Assembly (NCBI RefSeq): GCF_009795845.1
Contig: NZ_WTEX01000003.1
Coordinates: 62,001 to 126,000, forward strand
Length of the DNA stretch: 64,000 nucleotides
Reading direction: 5' to 3'
Source of the DNA: Gilliamella sp. Lep-s35
GTDB lineage: Bacteria > Pseudomonadota > Gammaproteobacteria > Enterobacterales > Orbaceae
Position numbers and translations under genes: made by a program. Positions 15,795 through 23,154 of this stretch are shown piece by piece (positions within the stretch are counted from its first letter, which is position 1; each line of letters begins with the position of its first letter). Below the pieces are notes generated by a model. That model was not told the origin of the DNA and made no database searches. It was given only the letters and a program-made list of their open reading frames with translations.

Positions 15795-16280
15795 CTATCG
15801 GTCACCATTTCCAAAAATCATCTCAGTTATAACGATAATTTCACTCAATCTACATTGAATTGCATATGACGTAGCTTTTAATGACTTTTTCTCTTTTTTA
15901 TCCAATATTCCATCGGACGTAAATTCATTATGTTGCCGACAAAACTGACCAAGCTCTGCAATCAAATTATTAAATTTATTTAGTAGATCATCATTATCAA
16001 ACTCACTAAACTCAGGCAGCTTAACAAAAACACCGCCTCGATATTTTGCAATTGCCTCTGTAATAACATTAGAATTGGCTTCTGCTTCCATTTCTAATAT
16101 CATTCCCAGTGGTACCATTTGCCCATTTAATTGCCGCACACGATTGCGTAATGCGTTTTCTGTACCTGACGTTGGATCTAATCGTTTCGCCATCTCAGGG
16201 TATTTACCGTTAAATGCCGTGATTAACTGATGAATTGCATCGGTTATCTCTTTTGGGGTTGGATAATTTCTATTGTCCAC
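15795..16280 (-). CDS. CII-like phage regulator (CP76/YmfL type)
   Basis: 161 aa. PTPKEITDAIHQLI, then GTENALRNRVRQLNGQMVPL is the conserved DNA-binding part of the CP76-type regulators annotated as phage CII. It follows cro in the leftward operon, where lambda has cII, and probably favours lysogeny through cI or int promoters (inference). Confidence 0.8.
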   Translation of the reverse strand: MDNRNYPTPKEITDAIHQLITAFNGKYPEMAKRLDPTSGTENALRNRVRQLNGQMVPLGMILEMEAEANSNVITEAIAKYRGGVFVKLPEFSEFDNDDLLNKFNNLIAELGQFCRQHNEFTSDGILDKKEKKSLKATSYAIQCRLSEIIVITEMIFGNGDR

Positions 16281-16307
16281 ATTTGCCTCTCATTTTTGGT
16301 GGTTGTT

Positions 16308-16493
16308 TTAATGTTTATTTCGATATAATTTTGTATCAACCTTTAATGCTCCATTGGTTATTTCCTGAATCCGATAAGCATTTTTTTCGGGAATAATGTC
16401 TCCCCATTGAGAGATAGCCCCTTTTGATATACCTAAACTTTTAGCTAATTGAGTTACACCATTAAAATAATTTAAAACGATATTTTTGAACAT
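16308..16493 (-). CDS. cro: Cro-like repressor
   Basis: 61 aa with a single HTH: GVTQLAKSLGISKGAISQW. It is the first gene of the rightward-equivalent early operon, divergent from cI across 100 bp of operators, with an AAAGGAGG site. Short length and position define it as Cro. Confidence 0.85.
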   Translation of the reverse strand: MFKNIVLNYFNGVTQLAKSLGISKGAISQWGDIIPEKNAYRIQEITNGALKVDTKLYRNKH

Positions 16494-16510
16494 TTATGCC
16501 TCCTTTTTTT

Positions 16511-16574
16511 GTTTAGTTTTCTAAATATTATATGTTTATTTATCTAAAGTCAACAGGTGTTAAGATAACTAAAC
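16511..16574. promoter_or_regulatory. oR/pR-like region: three operators and the cro promoter
   Basis: Three sites match GTTTAGTTATCTAAA: GTTTAGTTTTCTAAA (about 16511-16525), GTTTATTTATCTAAA (16534-16548) and, inverted, TTAAGATAACTAAAC (16560-16574). On the reverse strand a promoter for cro has TTGACT (16548-16553) and TATAAT (16527-16532) with a 15-bp spacer embedded in these operators. The same operator recurs perfectly at 17836-17850. Confidence 0.82.
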
Positions 16575-16595
16575 TATTTATTAATAGGTGTCTTT

Positions 16596-17243
16596 ATGAA
16601 TACAATTGGATCTAGAATAAAACAAAAACGAACAGAACTGGGCTTAACCCAACGCGAACTAGCTAAATCAATAAAAGGGGCAAACCATTCTTCGGTTTCG
16701 CAATGGGAGTCAGATATATCTACACCCAGTTCTAAAAATTTATTTGATCTGTCAATTGCTCTTAATTGTGATTTTGCGTGGTTATTAAAGGGAAACTTTG
16801 AATCTAATATAGTCCCAGTAGAATTACATTCATACAAAGTACCATTAATTAGTTACGTCCAAGCAGGAGCGTGGACAGAGTCTTGTGAACTAAGAGACTC
16901 AACAGGATTTGAATATATAATAACCTCTTTAGATCTATCAAAAAAAGCATTTGCACTTAAAATAAAAGGGGATTCCATGGAGCCCGAGTTTAAAGAAGGT
17001 GATTTAATAATTGTAGATCCTGAAGTACAACCTTATCCAGGTGAATTTGTAGTTGCAATGAATGGTGAGTCCGAAGCAACCTTTAAAAAATATCGTGAAT
17101 TAGGTTATGACAAATATAATCGGATGCAGTTTGAATTAATACCACTGAACCCAGATTATAGCCCCATGAGCACATTAAATCAGCAAATACATATAATAGG
17201 TACAATGGTTGAACATAGAATATTTAGGAAAAAACGAGCATGA
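16596..17243 (+). CDS. cI: Prophage repressor CI (HTH plus S24 peptidase)
   Basis: 215 aa. The HTH is at about residues 17-42 (LTQRELAKSIKGANHSSVSQW). The LexA-like autocleavage domain has a scissile Ala90-Gly91 (VQAGAW), nucleophile Ser127 (GDSMEP) and general-base Lys164 or Lys165 (TFKKY), so SOS induction should work. It is transcribed rightward, divergent from cro, and overlaps the next gene by 4 bp. Confidence 0.93.
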   Translation: MNTIGSRIKQKRTELGLTQRELAKSIKGANHSSVSQWESDISTPSSKNLFDLSIALNCDFAWLLKGNFESNIVPVELHSYKVPLISYVQAGAWTESCELRDSTGFEYIITSLDLSKKAFALKIKGDSMEPEFKEGDLIIVDPEVQPYPGEFVVAMNGESEATFKKYRELGYDKYNRMQFELIPLNPDYSPMSTLNQQIHIIGTMVEHRIFRKKRA

Positions 17244-17737
17244 AATATAAATGTATATCATTAATTTTATTATTAAGCTGTATGAGCAATATAGCTTATG
17301 CAGATTGGGAAATAAAAAAAGAAGGTCAAACAGAAATAACAGCAAGTATTCATGCAGAAAGAAGCTCTGAAAAAAACACTTCAATGTCGATTGGTTGTAC
17401 AGATCTTTTTAGTGTAAATGATAATGGGGATTTAAGATTTTTCATTTACACAGAAGACCCTAACTTCAAAAATGCAGGTGAGGTAGAGGTTTTAATTGAG
17501 GATCTTAATAAAAACTCCATTAGAAAAAAAATGTTTTCTAATGGTGAGTATATAGAACTAGAACAAGGTAGTCTCGATGTTACAGAAGTGTTTAACTTCA
17601 TGAAAAATAAGAAACGTATCATTGTTACAATGATACCATTAACAAAGAATACCAAAGCGGAATTTATTGCATTTTTTGATCTTGATAACTACGATAATAT
17701 CGTTACAGATGTAGAAAAAACGTGCAAAATAAAATAA
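17240..17737 (+). CDS. Secreted protein co-expressed with cI (lysogenic conversion candidate)
   Basis: 165 aa with a clear signal peptide (KCISLILLLSCMSNIAYA, cleavage near residue 21) and a beta-rich periplasmic or secreted domain with two Cys (IGCTD, KTCKIK) that could form a disulfide. Its ATG overlaps the cI stop, so it is expressed in the lysogen from the cI promoter, the position of lambda rexA. A perfect hairpin terminator follows. Function unknown. Confidence 0.75.
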   Translation: MKYKCISLILLLSCMSNIAYADWEIKKEGQTEITASIHAERSSEKNTSMSIGCTDLFSVNDNGDLRFFIYTEDPNFKNAGEVEVLIEDLNKNSIRKKMFSNGEYIELEQGSLDVTEVFNFMKNKKRIIVTMIPLTKNTKAEFIAFFDLDNYDNIVTDVEKTCKIK

Positions 17738-17746
17738 CAATAAAAT

Positions 17747-17770
17747 AGTGACCTTATCAGGTCACTTTCT
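17747..17770 (+). terminator. Terminator of the cI operon
   Basis: AGTGACCT-TATC-AGGTCACT is a perfect 8-bp stem followed by TTCT, 10 bp beyond the stop. It isolates the lysogenic transcript from the pL-like promoter downstream. Confidence 0.75.
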
Positions 17771-17781
17771 CCTGCCGTAAC

Positions 17782-17852
17782 GTTTACCTTTCTAAAATTA
17801 TTTTATTATTCGATAAAAATAATATTGACTTTTTTGTTTAGTTATCTAAAAT
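17782..17852 (+). promoter_or_regulatory. oL/pL-like early promoter with CI operators
   Basis: TTGACT (17825-17830), 16 bp, TAAAAT (17847-17852) is a rightward promoter, and GTTTAGTTATCTAAA (17836-17850) overlaps its spacer and -10. A weaker copy, GTTTACCTTTCTAAA (12 of 15), is at 17782-17796. The site lies on the far side of cI from cro, exactly where lambda has pL/oL, and points toward rdgC, xis and int. Confidence 0.8.
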
Positions 17853-17874
17853 TAAATGCAGTTAGTTTTACATA

Positions 17875-17888
17875 GCTCTTTAAAAATC
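17875..17888 (+). promoter_or_regulatory. boxA-like antitermination site in the pL leader
   Basis: GCTCTTTAAAAATC, about 17 nt after the predicted pL start, closely resembles the boxA of rRNA and nut sites (TGCTCTTTAACA). A second copy, GTTCTTTAAAAATC, is at 18197-18210. No obvious boxB hairpin was seen. The terminator at 19371-19401 would need to be read through to reach rdgC, which fits an antitermination role. Confidence 0.5.
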
Positions 17889-17895
17889 AAAACAT

Positions 17896-18111
17896 CTAAT
17901 TAATTGTTCTTGTTTTCAGTTCGTCGTATTTGAAACCCGTTTCTGATTCCATGAATTCTACTGCTGAAATTGGATAACCGCATAAAGCGCATGAGATGCT
18001 TTTAACAAAAATAGCCTCATCATTTTGGCTTAGCTTAGGTTCATGTTCGAAAAGATATTCGTGGCTTTGGCATATAACACAACTGTGTTTTATTGTTTTA
18101 ATCTCGTCCAT
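17896..18111 (-). CDS. Small zinc-ribbon protein
   Basis: 71 aa with two Cys pairs, CVICQSH and CALCGYP, spaced like a zinc ribbon, in a mostly acidic chain. It runs leftward, antisense to the pL leader, and is the last gene of the accessory cluster that starts at about 19191. Function unknown. Confidence 0.6.
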   Translation of the reverse strand: MDEIKTIKHSCVICQSHEYLFEHEPKLSQNDEAIFVKSISCALCGYPISAVEFMESETGFKYDELKTRTIN

Positions 18112-18247
18112 AGTCTTAGATCAGTTAATTAGAGTTATTCATTATAATAAAATACTGAATTTATATACAGTGTTTTTTTAATGAATTGTTTTGATAGTTC
18201 TTTAAAAATCAGGAACAGTATTAACTAAGTGTATTTTATATTTGGGG

Positions 18248-18778
18248 TTAATTTTTGATAAAGCTTTTGTAATCTTTCTCTTCAGGAAGATCGCCAGCAA
18301 ACCATGCAACTAATTTTTGAAGTATAGATAAAGAAACGGCACTATCAGGTTCAACATCTGCGCTCAAAACAATAGTAGCCCTTTGCATAGCAGCGAATTC
18401 GATTGCTTTCAAATGATGTATATCATTTTTTTCTACATCTTGAATTTGTTTTGTTAATTCTAAATCACAATTAATATGAGATTCATCTCTAATCAATCGA
18501 AGAAAAGCTTTACACTGAGAGTCAGCTCTAGCTGATGATTCAGAGAACTGAAATACTTGTTTAAGCGCCATTGATAATGCAATTAATAAACCATACCACA
18601 TAGTGTTTTTAACATCAGCAAAAACAGCACCACCTAAAAATACAACAATAAAAGATAAAAAACGATCAACCCGTCCTAATAGGAGTGAAGTCATTTTATT
18701 CATGTAATAGTTATAGTGAATATCGAAAATTAAAGTATCTCGACATGATGATTCTTGAGTTTGATCAGTTTCAGACAT
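18248..18778 (-). CDS. Two-TM protein resembling SLATT-domain effectors
   Basis: 176 aa. A helical N-terminus (FDIHYNYYMNKMTSLLLGR) leads into two adjacent membrane helices (about residues 39-56 and 61-76), then a long helical cytosolic tail (SESSARADSQCKAFLRLIRD). Two close TM helices flanked by such helices are the layout of SLATT proteins, which act as membrane effectors in anti-phage systems. Sequence similarity is by eye only. It is expressed leftward, against pL, so it is likely active in the lysogen. Confidence 0.6.
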   Translation of the reverse strand: MSETDQTQESSCRDTLIFDIHYNYYMNKMTSLLLGRVDRFLSFIVVFLGGAVFADVKNTMWYGLLIALSMALKQVFQFSESSARADSQCKAFLRLIRDESHINCDLELTKQIQDVEKNDIHHLKAIEFAAMQRATIVLSADVEPDSAVSLSILQKLVAWFAGDLPEEKDYKSFIKN

Positions 18779-18872
18779 AATACCTCCCCTTATCTTAAAT
18801 TATTAAATCTAAGATTGGCGTGACAACTAATCTTACCACGATAGCTGTGAGTGGTAAAACAACCAGCATTAC

Positions 18873-18950
18873 TTATTTTTTTGTATTGTCTTGTTTTGGT
18901 GTTGGTCGTTTTTTAGGAGGAACACCTCCGTTGAATTTTGTTTTATTCAC
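18873..18950 (-). CDS. 25-aa proline-rich peptide (third of three)
   Basis: Starts with GTG: MNKTKFNGGVPPKKRPTPKQ then DNTKK. The VPPKKRPTP core is identical to that of the neighbour at 18959-19036. The ribosome-binding site is weak (AGAGAT). Repetition of the same short peptide in the same strand supports coding. Confidence 0.5.
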   Translation of the reverse strand: MNKTKFNGGVPPKKRPTPKQDNTKK

Positions 18951-18958
18951 GTTTATCT

Positions 18959-19036
18959 CTACTTTTTAGGTGTTGGTATAGGTGTTGGCCTTTTTTTAGG
19001 TGGAACACTATATTTGTATTTATCCTCATCACTCAT
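18959..19036 (-). CDS. 25-aa proline-rich peptide (second of three)
   Basis: MSDEDKYKYSVPPKKRPTPI then PTPKK. An acidic N-terminal part is followed by the basic proline-rich tail. AAGG lies 9 bp before the ATG. The stop is 8 bp from the GTG of the next peptide, an operon-like packing. Confidence 0.55.
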   Translation of the reverse strand: MSDEDKYKYSVPPKKRPTPIPTPKK

Positions 19037-19047
19037 AACACTTAACC

Positions 19048-19191
19048 TTACTTATTAGGATTTGGTTGTGGACGTGGTTTTGGTGGAGCGCCTTTTTCTT
19101 CCTGAATAGGCTCATAAACAGGCTGAAGCCTTTTAGGCCTTGCTTTCATGGTCGCATGTAATATTGCTATATTTTGTTCTTCATTTGACAT
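19048..19191 (-). CDS. 47-aa proline-rich peptide (first of three)
   Basis: MSNEEQNIAILHATMKARPK, then a tail APPKPRPQPNPNK related to the VPPKKRPTP tails of the two peptides downstream. The ATG at 19191 follows AAGGATAAGACTA; a longer reading starting at 19314 has no site. Basic Pro-Arg-Pro tails recall proline-rich antimicrobial peptides or SH3-type ligands, but that is only resemblance. Confidence 0.6.
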   Translation of the reverse strand: MSNEEQNIAILHATMKARPKRLQPVYEPIQEEKGAPPKPRPQPNPNK

Positions 19192-19370
19192 TAGTCTTAT
19201 CCTTATTGTTGTGGTATATAAATTATACATAAATAACATTATTTTATAAATAGATTCCTTGCTGTTGTGGTGACAAAAAGGACACTTGAGCCTAACAAGT
19301 ATAAAGATAGGCACACTTAGTTAATGCAGTTCCTGATTACAGAATGTTAGTGGAGTATGGAGTAAATCGT

Positions 19371-19401
19371 ACGCTCTTGGAGTGCAGACCAGAGCGTTTT
19401 T
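19371..19401 (+). terminator. Early terminator ahead of the rdgC operon
   Basis: CGCTCTTGG pairs with CCAGAGCG (one bulge) and is followed by TTTTTATT. The phage-wide AGTGCAGA word forms its loop. It lies about 1.5 kb after pL, so early gene expression probably needs antitermination. Confidence 0.65.
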
Positions 19402-19476
19402 ATTAATAACAAACATGTGAGTCCTGCGCAGAGAGCTTACGAACAAAATTATTTACAACATTTGTGGAGAATAGAA

Positions 19477-20247
19477 ATGACAGATAAAACATTAAAAGAC
19501 TTGTTACTAGAAGGTGTTGACCGTTTTAACAATAGTGATAAACCTGCCTCAATAATTGATGAAGCACTTGAAGAATTATTTAAAAATACAATTGAATCTG
19601 CATTTGGACGGTATAGCGATTTTGGGCTAGCTGTAAAAGAAGCGTTCAAAGAAGCATTACCTGCTAATATTCAAGATGTTATTTCTCTAACTAAATATAA
19701 CCAATTAATTGTCAACTCGCTTCAACGACAATGGCTTTCATCGAATGTTGAGCAAAATTTTGTGGATAAAGCGACAAAAATGCTTAATAACATTATTAAT
19801 GAATACCCTATTCCTGAATATATTTATCTTTCTGATTTACTGGAGGCTTTTGTTGAAGAATATGCAGAAGAAGCCATGGAGAATGGATGGGATCGACCAG
19901 ACGTCAGAACTAATGAAAGCAGTTGTCATTATATGCATATCTATTTTGATAAGATACCTAAAAATGAGAGTTATTCATCATACATGGATGGAAGTGAGTA
20001 CGAATTGGACAACAATCTCGCTTGTCGCTGTTTAGACGAAAAAGTAAAAGATAAATTTGAGCTAGCTGAATGTTACGCTTATGAAGTTTATTCAGCAAAA
20101 ATTGATGGCGAATGTATTGGAAAATTAATTCAACCCACAAACACAAAATATCAAAACTTAATTATTGCTCTTTATTACGGACAATCCAAACTTGTATTTG
20201 ACTGTGACATGATAGACGACATTGTTTACCCGAACCATTGCGGTTAA
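19477..20247 (+). CDS. Hypothetical phage early protein
   Basis: 256 aa from the ATG of MTDKTLKDLLLEG, preceded by ATTTGTGGAGAATAGAA; a start 60 bp upstream lacks a site. Acidic and largely helical in its first half (EALEELFKNTIESAF), with a Cys/Tyr-rich C-terminal half (ACRCLDEKV, LAECYAYEVY). First gene of the pL operon after the terminator. No family recognised. Confidence 0.65.
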   Translation: MTDKTLKDLLLEGVDRFNNSDKPASIIDEALEELFKNTIESAFGRYSDFGLAVKEAFKEALPANIQDVISLTKYNQLIVNSLQRQWLSSNVEQNFVDKATKMLNNIINEYPIPEYIYLSDLLEAFVEEYAEEAMENGWDRPDVRTNESSCHYMHIYFDKIPKNESYSSYMDGSEYELDNNLACRCLDEKVKDKFELAECYAYEVYSAKIDGECIGKLIQPTNTKYQNLIIALYYGQSKLVFDCDMIDDIVYPNHCG

Positions 20248-20295
20248 TTAAACATCTTAGTGCAGAAAGATAAAATAAAATGTGGAGTATTAAAT

Positions 20296-21186
20296 ATGTT
20301 TTTCAAAAACCTAATTATTTATCAATTTGATAAAAACAGTAGCATAGAACGTTTAGACAACGACATGCTAAAAAACATGGCATTCACACCCTGCGGACCA
20401 ACAGATTCAATTAAAAAAGGTTTTGTTTCGCCAATTGATGACGATGACGTATTAAAATTACAGGTCCAAGGGCACCACTCATTATTAAAGTTACGCATTG
20501 AAAGCAAGCTGCTACCGGCATCTGTTATCAAGAAAAAAACTTCTGAACGAATTGAACAGCTCGAACAAAAACTTGGTCGTAGCGCAACTAAGAGCGAAAA
20601 ACATTGTGTAAAAGATGAGGTTATTATTGACTTATTGCACGTTGCATTCACAAAAGATCAATACGTCTATGTCTGGATTAATGATAAAGATAAATTTATA
20701 GCGGTAGAAACAGCCAGCTTTAAAAAAGCCGAAGACGTTCTTGCGCTGATAAGAAAAGAATTAGGCGTATTAGCACTCAAACCACTTTCTGTTGAAAATA
20801 ATATATCATTCATGTTAAAAGAATGGGTATGTAATGACCGCACTCCACCTAACTTTTTTGTACTCAATGATGCAATGTTAGCCGACCCATTAGAGGGGAA
20901 TGGAAAAATAAAGCTTATTGACGAAAACCTCACTGCAGAAGAAGTCAAAAGTTATCTAAATGGCGGGCGTGAAATTAAATCGCTATCGTTCTCATATAAA
21001 CAGCAAACAATTTTTACAGTAAATACTGAGCTCGTTTTTTCCAAAATTAGCTATTCATCTGAAATGTTAGATGAAAATAGCGATATCTCACTAGATGATA
21101 AAGCAAAACGAATAGAAGCTGATTTCTTTTTAGTTGCTAATGAACTAGCTAATTTAATCAACGATTTTACTAAAGCGGTGCAATAA
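20296..21186 (+). CDS. rdgC: Recombination-associated protein RdgC
   Basis: 296 aa from MFFKNLIIYQF, the conserved RdgC start, directly after ATGTGGAGTATTAAAT. The TPCGPTDSIKKGFVSP segment and the C-terminal DFTKAVQ region fit RdgC, a ring-shaped DNA-binding protein that limits RecA in E. coli. Phage copies occur in recombination modules; here it sits in the pL operon where lambda has exo/bet/gam. Confidence 0.92.
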   Translation: MFFKNLIIYQFDKNSSIERLDNDMLKNMAFTPCGPTDSIKKGFVSPIDDDDVLKLQVQGHHSLLKLRIESKLLPASVIKKKTSERIEQLEQKLGRSATKSEKHCVKDEVIIDLLHVAFTKDQYVYVWINDKDKFIAVETASFKKAEDVLALIRKELGVLALKPLSVENNISFMLKEWVCNDRTPPNFFVLNDAMLADPLEGNGKIKLIDENLTAEEVKSYLNGGREIKSLSFSYKQQTIFTVNTELVFSKISYSSEMLDENSDISLDDKAKRIEADFFLVANELANLINDFTKAVQ

Positions 21187-21190
21187 CGTA

Positions 21191-21332
21191 GGTGGCGTCT
21201 GGTATATGCGTTGATGATTAGTGTTAGCAGAGACACTGCCGTCCTTTCAGTTAGCGCACTAGTTTGAAATATACAAGCCGTACTGTTTGATATGACGGTA
21301 GTCACGCCGTCGGCGACAGAGTGACGCCCACC
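21191..21332 (+). ncRNA. Candidate structured RNA between rdgC and a methylase
   Basis: This 142-nt gap is clearly richer in G+C than its surroundings. GGTGGCGTC (21191-21199) pairs with GACGCCCACC (21323-21332, one bulge), enclosing smaller stems: GTGT/ACAC near 21221-21236, CCGT...ACGG near 21278-21298, and GTCAC...GTGAC with an inner GCC-GTC-GGC. No protein frame runs through it. It looks like a multibranch RNA or a leader for the methylase gene. Confidence 0.4.
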
Positions 21333-21360
21333 CAAATCACTACATCAGAGAGTTTTTAAA

Positions 21361-21903
21361 ATGGCTATTCTAAACAAATCACAAACAGAGAAGCAGAATA
21401 AAGATTACTGGCGAACGTCTGAATTATTAATCAATGATGCGTTAAAACTACTGAATATAAAAAGTTTTGGTACTGATGTGTGTTGTCGTTTCGAGCCAGC
21501 AATAAACGACATTAATATCATAAAGCATGCTGAAACATATATCGATGAAGAAGAAGATTCATTAGACGCTTACACTTGGTTTCGTAGCAGATATCCTATC
21601 GCGTTCTGCAATCCACCATTTTCGCGAAAATGGGAATTTTTTCAAAAAGCGGTTGAGCAAGTGAATAAATGGAGCGAGCAAGTATTAATGGTCCTGCCAT
21701 ACACTCCTGCAACAAAAGCGTGGAGTGAAAACATACACGGACAAAACTGTATTATTTACGTCCCAGATGGTCGTTATCAGTATTTATTACCGAGCGGTGA
21801 AAAGTCGATCAATAACTGTAATTTTGATACGTGCCTAATTCTGATTGTTCCGTTCAAATGTGGAAATGTAATTGTTAATTATAAGCGAGGTTTGAGTGAG
21901 TGA
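21361..21903 (+). CDS. Second Dam-type phage DNA adenine methyltransferase
   Basis: 180 aa. DYWRTSELLINDAL matches the D-x-W-x-T start of the phage Dam family, and FCNPPFSRKWEFFQKA carries NPPF. It is shorter than the methylase at 13193-13939 and diverged from it. Later it has VLPYTPATKAW, as in that family. Separate placement in the pL operon suggests early expression. Confidence 0.82.
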   Translation: MAILNKSQTEKQNKDYWRTSELLINDALKLLNIKSFGTDVCCRFEPAINDINIIKHAETYIDEEEDSLDAYTWFRSRYPIAFCNPPFSRKWEFFQKAVEQVNKWSEQVLMVLPYTPATKAWSENIHGQNCIIYVPDGRYQYLLPSGEKSINNCNFDTCLILIVPFKCGNVIVNYKRGLSE

Positions 21904-21928
21904 AACATAACAATAACAGAGGAAAATT

Positions 21929-22120
21929 ATGAATAAGTATTATGTAATATTAAAAGTGGTGACAGAATCTTACAAAAGGGTAGAAGTTGAAGCTAATTTC
22001 GAAGAAGAAGCCGAGGTAAAAGCTAAAGAATTACTTAATAGTACTTTTTATACATACACTGATATGGGAGAAGATACTACAGTTGAATTAGAGCAGGTTA
22101 TAAAATATAAAAATAGGTGA
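21929..22120 (+). CDS. Small acidic phage protein
   Basis: 63 aa, MNKYYVILKVVTESYKRVEV then an acidic helix (NFEEEAEVKAKELLN). The beta-hairpin followed by a helix resembles short DpnD/PcfM-like domains, with low confidence. Good AGAGG site. First of a run of small acidic genes to 23609. Confidence 0.6.
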   Translation: MNKYYVILKVVTESYKRVEVEANFEEEAEVKAKELLNSTFYTYTDMGEDTTVELEQVIKYKNR

Positions 22121-22122
22121 TA

Positions 22123-22398
22123 ATGATGATGATGAACATATGTTGGCATAAATATCCAGATGAAAAACCCTGTGACAGTTGGAAATTTAATGATGTTATT
22201 GTTGTAATAGAGAATATATATGATGACTGTCCAAGTATACAGGCTTGTTGTTACGATGAAAGTGAAGATAAATTTTTTACGGAAAGTGCTATTTGTCCTT
22301 GTTGTAATATGAGTACTAAAAATTACATTAGCGGGAAAGTATTATACTGGATATTTGTGTGTGAATTAGAAACACCAGAGGATGTGAATGATGACTAA
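22123..22398 (+). CDS. Small acidic Cys-rich protein, DUF551-like
   Basis: About 91 aa. Starts within a run of ATG codons (22123-22134) after AGGTGATA, so the exact start is uncertain. ICWHKYPDEKP at the start and VLYWIFVCELETPED at the end match the frame of DUF551 proteins (W-x-x-x-P-x-x-x-P, then HW-x-x-LP). The middle holds CPCCNMS, a possible metal site. Confidence 0.6.
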   Translation: MMMMNICWHKYPDEKPCDSWKFNDVIVVIENIYDDCPSIQACCYDESEDKFFTESAICPCCNMSTKNYISGKVLYWIFVCELETPEDVNDD

Positions 22399-22651
22399 AT
22401 TAAATTGGCGCAAATTTCCAGATGAAGTGCCAGAGAAAGAAGATGGTATTGCTCAAAAACTGTGTATCGTACGTATCCGGTTTTTAAATGGACGTGAAGA
22501 ATTATGCGATGCAACAGTATATGACTGGTACGACGAACACGCGGAATTCGATGAGTGGTTAGATGATTATGTTGGTAAATGGTCTATGCATGATAACGAT
22601 GAAATCACGCACTGGATTTATGCAGATGAGCTACCGCTACCGGAGGAGTAA
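22388..22651 (+). CDS. Small acidic protein, DUF551-like paralogue
   Basis: 87 aa. LNWRKFPDEVPEKEDG at the start and EITHWIYADELPLPEE at the end repeat the pattern of its upstream neighbour, so the two are distant tandem paralogues. The overlap with that neighbour is 11 bp. Very acidic; function of the family unknown. Confidence 0.65.
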   Translation: MMTKLNWRKFPDEVPEKEDGIAQKLCIVRIRFLNGREELCDATVYDWYDEHAEFDEWLDDYVGKWSMHDNDEITHWIYADELPLPEE

Positions 22652-22653
22652 TT

Positions 22654-22851
22654 ATGAAATATTTTACTTATGATCACAATGGCAATGGTTTTGAATATCA
22701 CAAAACGGCAGAAGAAGCAAAAAAATACGCTGAAGAGTCTTTAGATTTTTATCTGCAAAACGACGATGAAAACAATGTAGATATTTGTTGGGGTGAGATA
22801 AAAGAGTCTGTTCACTCAAACGATGCAGCGCTTGAGTTAAAGGGTAAATAA
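22654..22851 (+). CDS. Small acidic phage protein
   Basis: 65 aa, YFTYDHNGNGFEYHKTAEEA then a helix and NNVDICWGEIKESV. The pattern Y-D-x-x-G-x-G-F-E-x-x-x-T-A-E-E-A...CWG-x-I is shared with small proteins of many enterobacterial prophages. Strong CGGAGGAG site. Function unknown. Confidence 0.65.
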   Translation: MKYFTYDHNGNGFEYHKTAEEAKKYAEESLDFYLQNDDENNVDICWGEIKESVHSNDAALELKGK

Positions 22852-22852
22852 A

Positions 22853-23152
22853 ATGAAATGGATAGACAACAATTTAATAGATGATAAAAACAAATATTTA
22901 GTCGGTTTTGAACGTGGTGGTGACTGCTGTGACTGGGCTGATATCACTGTTTATGATAATGACGGAAATGATATAACGGATGACGATTTGACAGATTGGG
23001 AATTTTGCGAATTTCCGTATTTACTCACCCAGGAAGGTATAGCTGAGATCGCAATTGTTAATAAAAAACTTGGTGTAACAGGTCATGTATATTGTCAAAG
23101 CTCAAATAACGGTGATTCTACAGCGTGTTATTGGGCTCACAAAACGGAGTAA
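22853..23152 (+). CDS. Hypothetical acidic phage protein
   Basis: 99 aa, acidic with five Cys and a GGDCCDWADITVYDNDG segment. It starts 1 bp after the previous stop. No family recognised. Asp-rich, DNA-mimic-like charge, as in several phage anti-defence proteins, but that is only composition. Confidence 0.55.
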   Translation: MKWIDNNLIDDKNKYLVGFERGGDCCDWADITVYDNDGNDITDDDLTDWEFCEFPYLLTQEGIAEIAIVNKKLGVTGHVYCQSSNNGDSTACYWAHKTE

Positions 23153-23154
23153 TT

